Origin: Vibrio anguillarum
GTDB lineage: Bacteria; Pseudomonadota; Gammaproteobacteria; Enterobacterales; Vibrionaceae
Direction of reading: 5' to 3'
DNA: 54,231 nucleotides
NCBI RefSeq assembly: GCF_001989995.2
Contig: NZ_JAHGUP010000052.1
Span: 1 to 54,231, forward strand
The notes beneath the pieces were generated by a model. That model worked only from the letters and a program-made list of their open reading frames with translations. It made no database searches and had not been told where the DNA came from. The position numbers were made by a program, and so were the translations under genes. Positions 14,380 to 23,328 of the stretch are shown in pieces (positions within the stretch are counted from its first letter, which is position 1; the number at the start of each line of letters is the position of its first letter).

Positions 14380-17300
14380 TTACTCATTTGCCGCACAATT
14401 CAAATTTAAAAGTACTAATTCTCTTAATGCTACTGAGAATTTTGCAAATTCATGTACTGCACCAACTTTAAATTCGTTGAGGATACTCTCCCAGCGCATT
14501 AAGGATACTTCATTACTAGCAATCCATTCATCCAGTGCTTTTATTACATCGAGTTCTTCTGGCGCACAAGTACAATTCAATACTTGCGCAGTAAGTTGAC
14601 GCTGCTGCCAGTCTAAATCTTCACGGAATGCAGCGCGAGCTAGTGCTTGCCAGTTGTTATCCACCGCTTGACCGTTAATCTGTTTCAAGAACCAGTGCAG
14701 TGATAAACGATCACCCAAGTTAAAGTAAAGCTTAGCTGTCTGAGCAACGGTCTTACCTTTATCACGAGCCACTGTGGATATATCCAGTGCTGAGTACAGG
14801 CTTGATAAACGAGCAACGTAATTCGCCAGTTCGGAGTTAATGCCTTTATCAATCCAGACTTGAGCCATGGCATTATGCTCTGCAACCTCTTCAGCAACGA
14901 GCATATTGTCTAGTTCAGCGGAAACGGCATTGACGTCAGTTTGATAAAGCGCAATCAAATCTTTGACCGATTGTTTGCCTGAGCGATTACGCAGCAACCA
15001 ACGAGATAAGCGGCGTAAGGTTCGGCGTACTAAGAAAATCACATCGTACTGTGCATCGGCTTCTGCTTTATTGTCGAGTAAACGAACCTGCTCAAGAACA
15101 CGGCCTAAGCCATAGATTTCTCTTGCCGCAGTGTAAGCATTGGCAATATCGACAACATTCGCACCAGTCTCTTCTTGAAGACGGGTCACGAAATTACATC
15201 CCATTTCGTTCACCATCTGATTGGCCAGAGCCGTAGCAATGATCTCTGCACGAAGTGGATGCTGTTGCATGTGCTGAGAATAGTTACGACGTAACTCCGT
15301 AGGGAAATAGTTGATCAACTGCTGCGAATGGAATTCATCGTGTGAAATCTCTTCACAAGCCAATTCCTCTTTCAACACCATTTTGCCGTATGCCACTAAT
15401 ACAGATAGCTCCGGACGGGTTAATGCAAATCCCTGCTTCTCACGCTCAAGCAAAGTTTCATCATCTGGAATGTATTCCAATGCTCGGTCAAGGTGCCCTG
15501 CTTTTTCCATAGCATGGATGAAACGAATCTGCTCTTTAACTAACGATACACCCTGTTGCTCAGTGACAGAAATAGCTTCAGATTGAGCGTAAGCATCTTC
15601 AATAACGATGCCTCCTACTTCGTCTTCCATCGACTCTAAGATCTGATTACGTTGTTTGACGGTAAGATCACCATTCGCCACCAAGCCATTCAAGAAGATC
15701 TTAATATTAACTTCATTATCCGAGCAATCGACGCCGCCAACGTTATCAACAAAGTCGGTATTAACACGACCACCAGTTAATGCATACTCAACACGTCCAA
15801 GTTGAGTCATACCTAAGTTACCACCTTCACCGATCACTTTTGTACGAAGATCGCGTCCATCAATTCTTAGAGCATCGTTAGCACGGTCACCTACATCAGA
15901 ATGGCTCTCTTTCGATGATTTAACATAGGTGCCGATGCCGCCGTTCCACAAAAGATCCACTTCCATTTTCAAGATCATTTTAATCAGCTCATTAGGCGCA
16001 ACAGAAGCCTTCTTAGTGCCGATCATTTTTTGAATTTCAGGCGTTAAGGTGATCGATTTCGCTTTGCGAGAGAAGATGCCACCACCTTTTGAGATCAACT
16101 TTGCGTTGTAATCTTCCCAGCTAGATCGTGGCGTGTTGAATAAGCGATTGCGCTCTTCCCAACTTTTTGCTGAATTTGGTGTTGGATCGATGAAAATATG
16201 CAAATGGTTAAACGCTGCTTGCAAACAGATGTGTTTAGACAGCAGCATACCATTACCGAACACATCTCCAGCCATATCGCCGATGCCAATCGCTGTGAAA
16301 TCTGTGGTTTGGCAGTTAATGCCCATCTCACGGAAGTGGCGCTTGACTGACTCCCATCCCCCTTTTGCTGTAATCCCCATGGCTTTATGGTCGTAACCAT
16401 TTGAACCACCAGAAGCAAAAGCGTCACCTAGCCAGAAATTGTATTCTGCTGACACTGAGTTAGCCAAATCGGAAAATGTTGCTGTCCCTTTATCCGCGGC
16501 TACAACTAAGTAAGGGTCATCTTCATCATGACGAACGACATTCTTAGGTGGAACGACTTCACCTTCAATAATATTGTCGGAAACATCGAGTAATGCACGA
16601 ATAAAACGTTTATAGCAGCGTTGTCCCTCGGCAAAGATCTCATCACGCGTGGTAAACATGTGCTGTTTCTTACACACAAAACCACCTTTTGCTCCCACAG
16701 GAACAATAACGGTATTTTTTACCTGTTGCGCTTTCACTAACCCTAGAATCTCGGTACGGAAATCTTCTTGGCGATCAGACCAACGTAATCCGCCACGTGC
16801 TACTTTACCACCACGTAAATGAACACCTTCAATATCAGGCGCATAAACGAAGATTTCGAAAGCCGGCACAGGAGCTGGAATTTCAGAAATCTCTTTCGGT
16901 TTCATTTTTAAAGAAAGCCAAGGTTTGATCTGATTGTTTTCATCCAGCTGGAAGTAGTTAGTACGGATCGTTGCACTGATCATCTCCATATAACGACGAA
17001 TAATACGATCATCATCCAAGCTATCAACACGATCTAACTCTTCAGTAATAGCGTTAATAAGATCCGTTTGCCCTTTTTGAGCCCCTTTGTGTTTAGGATC
17101 AAACCGCTTTAAGAATAGTTCCACCAGCCCTTTTGCTACATCTGGATAATGGCTGAGTGTATCTTCAATATATTGTTGACTGAATGGGAAACCCACTTGG
17201 CGCATGTAACGCGCATAAGCACGAAGAATCGAGACTTCGCGCCCCGTTAATGAAGCACCGAGTACTAGTCGGTTGAAGCCATCACTCTCTAATTCACCAG

Positions 17301-19221
17301 CCCAAATAGCCGCAAATGCTTGTTGAAAACGATCTCTCGCTTCTCGAAGATCGACACTCTTATCGCTCTTATGCAGCATTGAGAAATCTAAGATCCAATA
17401 CGTTTGACCATTTAACTTGCGTACTTCATAAGGTGACTCTCCGATCACCCTCAGCCCTAAGTTTTCCAACATCGGCATCACATCAGAAAGATGGATTGGC
17501 TCGTCACGGTGATAGAGTTTTAACCGCACCGCTTTTGAATCGGCCGCTTCTTCTTGTGGGCGATAGAACAACATGCCGAGTTTGTGCTCTTCATCTAATG
17601 CTTCCAATCGCTGGATATCATCCACCGCTGAACCCGGCATCATGTCTTCTTTGTAAGAGCGAGGGAATGCACGCATGTATTCTTTCGATAATGGCAGCCC
17701 TTTACTCTCTCCAAAGTTTGCTACGATCGCATCTGATAAACGATCATCCCAAGTTGATGATGCTTCCATTAAATTTTGCTCTACCGTTTTTACATCGACA
17801 TCCATGTTGTTATTATCAACACGTACGATGTAGTGTGTTCTTGCCAATGGGCTTTCTGAAAAATAAGTGGTGAACTCAACATCTTGCTCACAACCAAAGT
17901 ACTGTTTGAAAATTCGTTGCGTTTGGCGGCGAAGCTCGGTGTTATAGCGCTCTTTGGTCACATAGACCATACAGCTGAAGAAACGACCAAACGGGTCTTT
18001 ACGAACAAACAGACGCAGCAAATCCCTATCTTGCATTTGCACTACGCCCATCCCAACTTCTAACATCTCTTCTTCACGTGCTTGCAGTAACTCATCACGA
18101 GGATAGTTTTCTAGAATATTGTGCAGCGCTTTATAGGAATAGGAGCCTGCACGATAACCGCTGGCTTTTAGAATACGTTCTACTTTTTCGCGGATCAGCG
18201 GAATAGTTTCGACACTTTGGTTATACACTGCCGAGGTATATAGACCAGTGAAACGATGTTCACCGATCACTTTACCTGCTTTGTCGAACTTTTTAACGCC
18301 GATATAATCGGTATAAGCTGGGCGGTGGATACGTGATTGGGTATTGCCTTTAGTGACAATCAATAAAAAAGGCTTTTTGGCTTCAAGGCGCGCGGAATCA
18401 GGAAAGTCAGATAATTTTACGCTGCGCACACGTTTTGAATCAGAAAATAAACCCAACCCTTTTTCTGCTGTTGGTCTCAGTTCAGTATCGCCTTCGACCG
18501 TCACGAGGTCGTATTCTTTGTACCCCATGAAAGTGAAATTATGATTTCCCATCCACTTTAAGAATTTGATGGTTTCTTCGTAACGATCACTTTCTACAGG
18601 AATGAACTCTTTTTGTGTCTCCAATTGCGCAATCACTTGCACTAGTTTTTCTGACATTGGTTGCCAGTCTTGCACCACTAAAGCTGTATCGCTCAGAATA
18701 CTAAGCAACTCATTTTTCAACTGTGTCATCGCTTCTTTGCTGCTAAGGCGGTCGACTTCAATATGAAAAAGAGATTGCAGAACACCCTCACCTTGGTTTA
18801 CCGAAGTAATAACACCGTTATCGGTGCGCGAGATTTGCGTTGGACCATTGAGCATGAGGTGTGACGATAAATCCAAACGGCTGAGCGCCATTTTAATGGA
18901 GTCCACAAGAAACGGACTATCAGGGATTACTATTTCAACAATCGTGTGCGTTGACTGCCAACCTTGGCGGCTTACTGTCGGGTTAAATACCCGCATTGAA
19001 CGCTCCTCCGGGTTTTTCTCGTTAATATGGTGCCATAGGCTAACTATCGCACCATATAAGTCAGATTCATTACGTTCAGTCAGATCATCTTTCGAAATGT
19101 TACTAAATAGATGTTGAGCAAGTTGGGTCACGAGCGGTTGATGAGCAAGATCGAGTTTGTCTTGAATCAGTTTGTACACTTTTTCAAGCAGAACTGGCAC
19201 TAAAGTTTCACGCGCAGTCAT
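14380..19221 (-). CDS. gdhB: NAD-specific glutamate dehydrogenase, large (GDH-180 class)
   Basis: 1613 aa from the ATG at 19221 (TARETLVPVLL follows), chosen because GGAG lies 7 nt upstream; the in-frame extension to 19278 adds 19 residues without a ribosome binding site. It converts glutamate to 2-oxoglutarate and ammonium with NAD+ and serves glutamate catabolism. The N-terminal third carries the ACT-like regulatory segments of this class. The dehydrogenase core (about 700-1250) contains RGGKVARGGLRWSDR, PVGAKGGFVCKK with the substrate lysine, and the NAD-binding region with IGIGDMAGDVFGNG. The C-terminal helical region completes the family length. It is flanked by terminators and so probably monocistronic. 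Confidence 0.96.
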   Translation of the reverse strand: MTARETLVPVLLEKVYKLIQDKLDLAHQPLVTQLAQHLFSNISKDDLTERNESDLYGAIVSLWHHINEKNPEERSMRVFNPTVSRQGWQSTHTIVEIVIPDSPFLVDSIKMALSRLDLSSHLMLNGPTQISRTDNGVITSVNQGEGVLQSLFHIEVDRLSSKEAMTQLKNELLSILSDTALVVQDWQPMSEKLVQVIAQLETQKEFIPVESDRYEETIKFLKWMGNHNFTFMGYKEYDLVTVEGDTELRPTAEKGLGLFSDSKRVRSVKLSDFPDSARLEAKKPFLLIVTKGNTQSRIHRPAYTDYIGVKKFDKAGKVIGEHRFTGLYTSAVYNQSVETIPLIREKVERILKASGYRAGSYSYKALHNILENYPRDELLQAREEEMLEVGMGVVQMQDRDLLRLFVRKDPFGRFFSCMVYVTKERYNTELRRQTQRIFKQYFGCEQDVEFTTYFSESPLARTHYIVRVDNNNMDVDVKTVEQNLMEASSTWDDRLSDAIVANFGESKGLPLSKEYMRAFPRSYKEDMMPGSAVDDIQRLEALDEEHKLGMLFYRPQEEAADSKAVRLKLYHRDEPIHLSDVMPMLENLGLRVIGESPYEVRKLNGQTYWILDFSMLHKSDKSVDLREARDRFQQAFAAIWAGELESDGFNRLVLGASLTGREVSILRAYARYMRQVGFPFSQQYIEDTLSHYPDVAKGLVELFLKRFDPKHKGAQKGQTDLINAITEELDRVDSLDDDRIIRRYMEMISATIRTNYFQLDENNQIKPWLSLKMKPKEISEIPAPVPAFEIFVYAPDIEGVHLRGGKVARGGLRWSDRQEDFRTEILGLVKAQQVKNTVIVPVGAKGGFVCKKQHMFTTRDEIFAEGQRCYKRFIRALLDVSDNIIEGEVVPPKNVVRHDEDDPYLVVAADKGTATFSDLANSVSAEYNFWLGDAFASGGSNGYDHKAMGITAKGGWESVKRHFREMGINCQTTDFTAIGIGDMAGDVFGNGMLLSKHICLQAAFNHLHIFIDPTPNSAKSWEERNRLFNTPRSSWEDYNAKLISKGGGIFSRKAKSITLTPEIQKMIGTKKASVAPNELIKMILKMEVDLLWNGGIGTYVKSSKESHSDVGDRANDALRIDGRDLRTKVIGEGGNLGMTQLGRVEYALTGGRVNTDFVDNVGGVDCSDNEVNIKIFLNGLVANGDLTVKQRNQILESMEDEVGGIVIEDAYAQSEAISVTEQQGVSLVKEQIRFIHAMEKAGHLDRALEYIPDDETLLEREKQGFALTRPELSVLVAYGKMVLKEELACEEISHDEFHSQQLINYFPTELRRNYSQHMQQHPLRAEIIATALANQMVNEMGCNFVTRLQEETGANVVDIANAYTAAREIYGLGRVLEQVRLLDNKAEADAQYDVIFLVRRTLRRLSRWLLRNRSGKQSVKDLIALYQTDVNAVSAELDNMLVAEEVAEHNAMAQVWIDKGINSELANYVARLSSLYSALDISTVARDKGKTVAQTAKLYFNLGDRLSLHWFLKQINGQAVDNNWQALARAAFREDLDWQQRQLTAQVLNCTCAPEELDVIKALDEWIASNEVSLMRWESILNEFKVGAVHEFAKFSVALRELVLLNLNCAANE

Positions 19222-19403
19222 AGTAGACTCCAAGATTATTATTTTTGTAGGGTATGCGGTAAGCATAGCGCTTACCATTGGTAATGCTTGCTTTATTGTA
19301 AAAGCTTTATTGACAAATAGTTAACAGTTTTAGGGCAGGTCTGAGGTGAAATGTTTGAGAATGTGATTAAGATTCCTATTTAAATATCTAGAAAATCAGC
19401 GGC

Positions 19404-19622
19404 TCACAGAGTTTCTAACTTTACAAACTTGTTATTTTGGTCAGTTGTCAGCCGAAATCGACCTTTTACTCCAATTTGGCTAAGAAATGGACGAAATCGA
19501 GACGCGGGTAGCTGAAGGCGTAAACCTTGATCTGTGTAGACTTGTACAGAGCTTGCTACACCAGAATAGTGCGCTAAGTAAGTTTGATAAGAAATATTGA
19601 GAGTAAAATAGTATTGCTTCAT
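19404..19622 (-). CDS. DUF2835 family protein
   Basis: The product is 72 aa and soluble. YYFTLNISYQTYLAHYSG and the end RFRLTTDQNNKFVKLE match the DUF2835 family of gammaproteobacteria, whose role is unknown. It lies between gdhB and pepN on the same strand, in the usual Vibrio order. A hairpin terminator (19639-19671) separates it from pepN. Confidence 0.82.
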   Translation of the reverse strand: MKQYYFTLNISYQTYLAHYSGVASSVQVYTDQGLRLQLPASRFRPFLSQIGVKGRFRLTTDQNNKFVKLETL

Positions 19623-19638
19623 AGCCGTTAACCAAAAT

Positions 19639-19671
19639 AGAGCGAGGAGACGTATCTATCACCTCGCTCTT
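19639..19671 (-). terminator. pepN terminator
   Basis: AGAGCGAGG / CCTCGCTCT pair across a 14-nt loop. On the minus strand ATTTTGG follows, a weak T-run. Confidence 0.6.
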
Positions 19672-19687
19672 AGTAGAGTTAAGATCC

Positions 19688-22294
19688 TTAAGATTCGAGC
19701 GCTTTTGTTACTTTTTCAAAGAGATCTCGAGCTAAATTATCCATTGACTTCAAAGTCTCCAACTCCGATTTCATCATTGCTTGACGAGTTTCATCGTAGA
19801 GCCTGAATTTAAGTAAAGGATCAATTAAACGCGACGCAACTTGGGGGTTACTATCATTGAGTTCACGCAGTATCTGCCCTGCAAAACGGTATCCCTCACC
19901 CGATTTTGCATGGAAGTTAACTGGGTTTGCACTGAGGAATGAACCAATTAAACTGCGGGTACGATTTGGATTTTTTAAGCTAAATGCTTCATGTTTCATG
20001 GTTTGTTGAATAGTATCCAAAACACTTGGCGCGGGGTTAGTCCCTTGCAGTGCAAACCATTTATCCATCACCAATCCATCGTGTTTCCATTTATTGCTGT
20101 AATCATCCATCAGTGCTTGACGGCACATAAGCTGTGCACTATTCGCAGCGCTCATAGCGGCGATGGTGTCAGTCATGTTGTTGGCGCTGTGATACTGAGC
20201 CAGCACCAAATCATTGCCTTGGTCGGTATAAGCTAAATAAGCAAGGCAAGTATTGCGCAATGCTCGTTCACCAATTGCACTGTGTTCAATGCTGTATTGT
20301 GTCTGTTTTAAACTGTGGTAAACCGCATTGAGCTCATCTTGCAATGCGTTAGCAAGCTGTACTTTCATCGCTTTAAGTACGGTCGCTATTGCATCAACAT
20401 CCACACGTTTATACCAACCTGAAACCTCATTATGGCTAGGCAATGAGAGCATTTCCGCAATAAAAGCAGGCTCTAGAGCCTCACTCAGTAACACACCACG
20501 GAATGCATCAACTACCGATTCAGGCAAATCCGCCGCCTTACCCGACTGCACTCCAAACACATTGCTACGGATATATTTGGCTAACAACATTTGGCCTGCA
20601 TCCCAGCGAGCAAATTCGTTGCGAGCATTGACCATCAAGAAGATCAGCTCATCATCACTGTAGTCATACTCCAGTTTCACTGGTGCTGAAAATTCGCGCA
20701 ACAAGGAAGGGATCGGTTTCTCTGGCACATTTTCAAACACGAAGGTCTGCTTAGCCTGTGTTACGTTCAGTACATTAGAGATTCGCTTTCCGTTACATTG
20801 TAACTCAATTACATCACCATGAGCGGTGTATAACTCAACATCAAAAGGAATATGCAGCGCTGCTTTCTCTTTTTGCTCGTGCGTTGGTTCGGTTGTTTGC
20901 TCTACGGTTAAGGCATAGGTTTTCTGTTGTGCGTCATATTCAGTGCTCACTGAAACAATCGGTGTACCAGATTGGCTATACCATAAACGGAATTGGGTAA
21001 GATCGACGCCTGAAGCATCTTCCATCGCTGCTACGAAATCTTCGCAGGTAGCGGCAGTGCCATCATGACGCTCAAAATAGAGCTTCATTCCTTTTTGGAA
21101 ATTCGTTTCACCCAATAACGTATGCATCATACGAATCACTTCACTGCCCTTTTCATAGACAGTTAATGTATAGAAGTTATTCATTTCTATCACTTTATCG
21201 GGACGAATTGGGTGTGACATTGGGCTGGCATCTTCCGCAAATTGTGGCCCGCGAATAATGCGCACATTATTAATGCGATTCACGGCTCTCGACCCTAAAT
21301 CAGACGAAAATTCTTGGTCACGGAATACCGTTAGGCCTTCTTTTAAGCTTAATTGGAACCAATCACGACAAGTGACGCGGTTACCAGTCCAGTTATGGAA
21401 ATATTCGTGGCCAATCACCGCTTCAATACCTAAATAATCAGTATCGGTAGCGGTTTTTTCATTGGCTAGCACAAACTTAGAGTTAAAAATGTTGAGGCCT
21501 TTATTCTCCATCGCACCCATGTTGAAAAAGTCAACGGCAACGATCATGTAGATGTCGAGATCATACTCTAAGCCGAAGCGTTCTTCGTCCCACTTCATTG
21601 CGTTGATAAGTGATGTCATCGCATGAGAAGCGCGGTCGAGGTTACCTTTATCAACAAAAATTTCGAGGGCAACATCGCGACCGGACTTGGTTTTATATTG
21701 ATCACGTAATACGTCAAAATCACCCGCAACGAGAGCAAATAAGTAAGCAGGTTTCGGATGTGGATCTTGCCACTTCACCCAATGACGCCCTTCTGTAAGA
21801 TCGCCATGTTCGATACGGTTACCGTTACTTAATAAAAATGGGTAATCTTTTTTGTCAGCAATCACGGTCGTTGTGTATTTTGCAAGAACGTCTGGACGAT
21901 CGAGGAAGTAAGTGATGCGACGGAAACCTTCCGCTTCACACTGCGTACAGAACGCACCACCCGATTTGTATAACCCTTCTAGTGCGGTATTCGCTTCAGG
22001 GTTAATCAGTGTCACGATCTCCAATTCAAACTCTTGAGGTAATGATGAGATCGAGAGCCCGCTTTCAAGCAGCTGAAAATCTTGCCATTCGGTGCCATTC
22101 ACTTTGAGCGATTTCAGCTCAAGGTTTTCACCATCCAGCACCAATTGGTTATTCTCTTTTTGCTGCTTAACGTGAGAAACGGCAGTCACTGTGGTGTTGG
22201 TATCAAAGAGATCGAATGTTAATTCGAGATCCGTAATGGTATGTGATGGAGATTGATAATCTTTGCGATACTTGGCTTGGGGTGTATGAGCCAT
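19688..22294 (-). CDS. pepN: Aminopeptidase N
   Basis: 868 aa from the ATG at 22294, preceded by AAGGA with 7-nt spacing; an upstream in-frame ATG adds 16 residues without a ribosome binding site. This M1-family zinc metallopeptidase of the cytoplasm completes peptide breakdown. The zinc motif is HEYFH (His296, Glu297, His300) with the distant Glu in LKEGLTVFRDQEF. The exopeptidase motif GAMEN is present (FNMGAMENKG). Length and domain order match E. coli PepN (870 aa). Confidence 0.97.
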   Translation of the reverse strand: MAHTPQAKYRKDYQSPSHTITDLELTFDLFDTNTTVTAVSHVKQQKENNQLVLDGENLELKSLKVNGTEWQDFQLLESGLSISSLPQEFELEIVTLINPEANTALEGLYKSGGAFCTQCEAEGFRRITYFLDRPDVLAKYTTTVIADKKDYPFLLSNGNRIEHGDLTEGRHWVKWQDPHPKPAYLFALVAGDFDVLRDQYKTKSGRDVALEIFVDKGNLDRASHAMTSLINAMKWDEERFGLEYDLDIYMIVAVDFFNMGAMENKGLNIFNSKFVLANEKTATDTDYLGIEAVIGHEYFHNWTGNRVTCRDWFQLSLKEGLTVFRDQEFSSDLGSRAVNRINNVRIIRGPQFAEDASPMSHPIRPDKVIEMNNFYTLTVYEKGSEVIRMMHTLLGETNFQKGMKLYFERHDGTAATCEDFVAAMEDASGVDLTQFRLWYSQSGTPIVSVSTEYDAQQKTYALTVEQTTEPTHEQKEKAALHIPFDVELYTAHGDVIELQCNGKRISNVLNVTQAKQTFVFENVPEKPIPSLLREFSAPVKLEYDYSDDELIFLMVNARNEFARWDAGQMLLAKYIRSNVFGVQSGKAADLPESVVDAFRGVLLSEALEPAFIAEMLSLPSHNEVSGWYKRVDVDAIATVLKAMKVQLANALQDELNAVYHSLKQTQYSIEHSAIGERALRNTCLAYLAYTDQGNDLVLAQYHSANNMTDTIAAMSAANSAQLMCRQALMDDYSNKWKHDGLVMDKWFALQGTNPAPSVLDTIQQTMKHEAFSLKNPNRTRSLIGSFLSANPVNFHAKSGEGYRFAGQILRELNDSNPQVASRLIDPLLKFRLYDETRQAMMKSELETLKSMDNLARDLFEKVTKALES

Positions 22295-22369
22295 GTCGGA
22301 ATCCTTGTTGACGGAGTGAAATGTGACGTTTTTGATAAACATTCAGTAAGATGGCTATAGATCTAAGGC

Positions 22370-22388
22370 TTGTTATCATTAATAACAA
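22370..22388. promoter_or_regulatory. Inverted repeat upstream of pepN
   Basis: TTGTTAT / ATAACAA around a 5-nt centre, 76 bp before the pepN ATG. It could be an operator or a hairpin; no regulator is recognised. Confidence 0.3.
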
Positions 22389-22503
22389 CCCCTCAAACCG
22401 AAAAACGAGGCATTTTAGACAAATACCCCGTTATTTCGCTGACAATTTACCCATATATCAACAGATTTCACTCATTGCCTTTCTTATGATGAAGATTGCA
22501 AGA

Positions 22504-23187
22504 CTACGGATTTACTCGCGCTAAAACAGCCGACATGGAACCATTCTCCACTTCTAAAGTTAACATATCGCTAACAAGCGTATAGCGGGTATCATGTTCT
22601 CCGTCTTCATAAAGGAGCACCAAATGATCACCTTCTGTGTAGTACACTCCTTTATGGATCGATTCGTTACCATTAGCACCACTTACTCTGAACATAAATA
22701 CAAAATCCGGCTGTAAAACGAGATCAAGTTGGTTAATGTCGGTTGCTATCGCATCTTCACCAAATATCCGTTTGCTAGACCACACCCCTGCCAACGCATT
22801 TGGTAAAGCTTTAGTGAACATAATGCCGTTTAAGTTGAGCATGTTGTGGTTCACTTTGTATTGATAAACTTGAGGTTGCGATGAATTAAGCCCCAAAATC
22901 AAGCTGTTATCGCTGGCGTCAAATTCACCTTCCCAGTGCTCCACATTGTAATTTTTCTTTTGAATATCGATCTTGAAACGATAATTCGATTCCAAGGTCA
23001 GTTTAATAGAACGAAAATCATCGGAAGAAGTGTCAGGATTGGGGTTAAGTAGGTACCAATCACCAAGTAAAAAAGGGAGATCAAACTGAGTTAAGTCTTG
23101 ATGAGTCTGCGTACCACTACTTTGACTTTGTGCCGCACTGGTGCTGATAAGAACAATGCAGGTAAAAATGATGCTTATCCATTTCAT
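22504..23187 (-). CDS. Exported protein of unknown function
   Basis: The product is 227 aa with a signal peptide (MKWISIIFTCIVLISTSAAQSQ, cleavage after about residue 19-21). The remainder is rich in beta-strand patterns and contains two similar halves, each opening with a short WxL/W segment (LLGDWYLLNPNP; LAGVWSSKRIFG) followed by strands and a turn (ESNYRFKI; QPDFVFMFRV). This looks like two lipocalin-like or beta-barrel repeats of about 100 residues. I do not recognise a family. It is flanked by pepN and prc, both on the same strand. A periplasmic location is inferred. Confidence 0.7.
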   Translation of the reverse strand: MKWISIIFTCIVLISTSAAQSQSSGTQTHQDLTQFDLPFLLGDWYLLNPNPDTSSDDFRSIKLTLESNYRFKIDIQKKNYNVEHWEGEFDASDNSLILGLNSSQPQVYQYKVNHNMLNLNGIMFTKALPNALAGVWSSKRIFGEDAIATDINQLDLVLQPDFVFMFRVSGANGNESIHKGVYYTEGDHLVLLYEDGEHDTRYTLVSDMLTLEVENGSMSAVLARVNP

Positions 23188-23285
23188 AACACGCTCCTCG
23201 CTTTTTTCTTAAGCTTAGAACCGGTTGTACGATAAAGCGAAATGTTTGATCTGTATCACGTTATTTATTTGGTTTAAATAAGATC

Positions 23286-23313
23286 AAAAAAGCGAGCACT
23301 AAGACTCGCTTTT
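23286..23313 (-). terminator. prc terminator
   Basis: On the minus strand AAAAGCGAG / CTCGCTTTT with a T-run. It lies 16 bp after the prc stop. Confidence 0.85.
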
Positions 23314-23328
23314 CATTGATACGGGTTG

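Noticed and set aside
21372..21384. matS site GTGACGCGGTTAC in pepN
   Set aside because: Only 11 of 13 positions fit.
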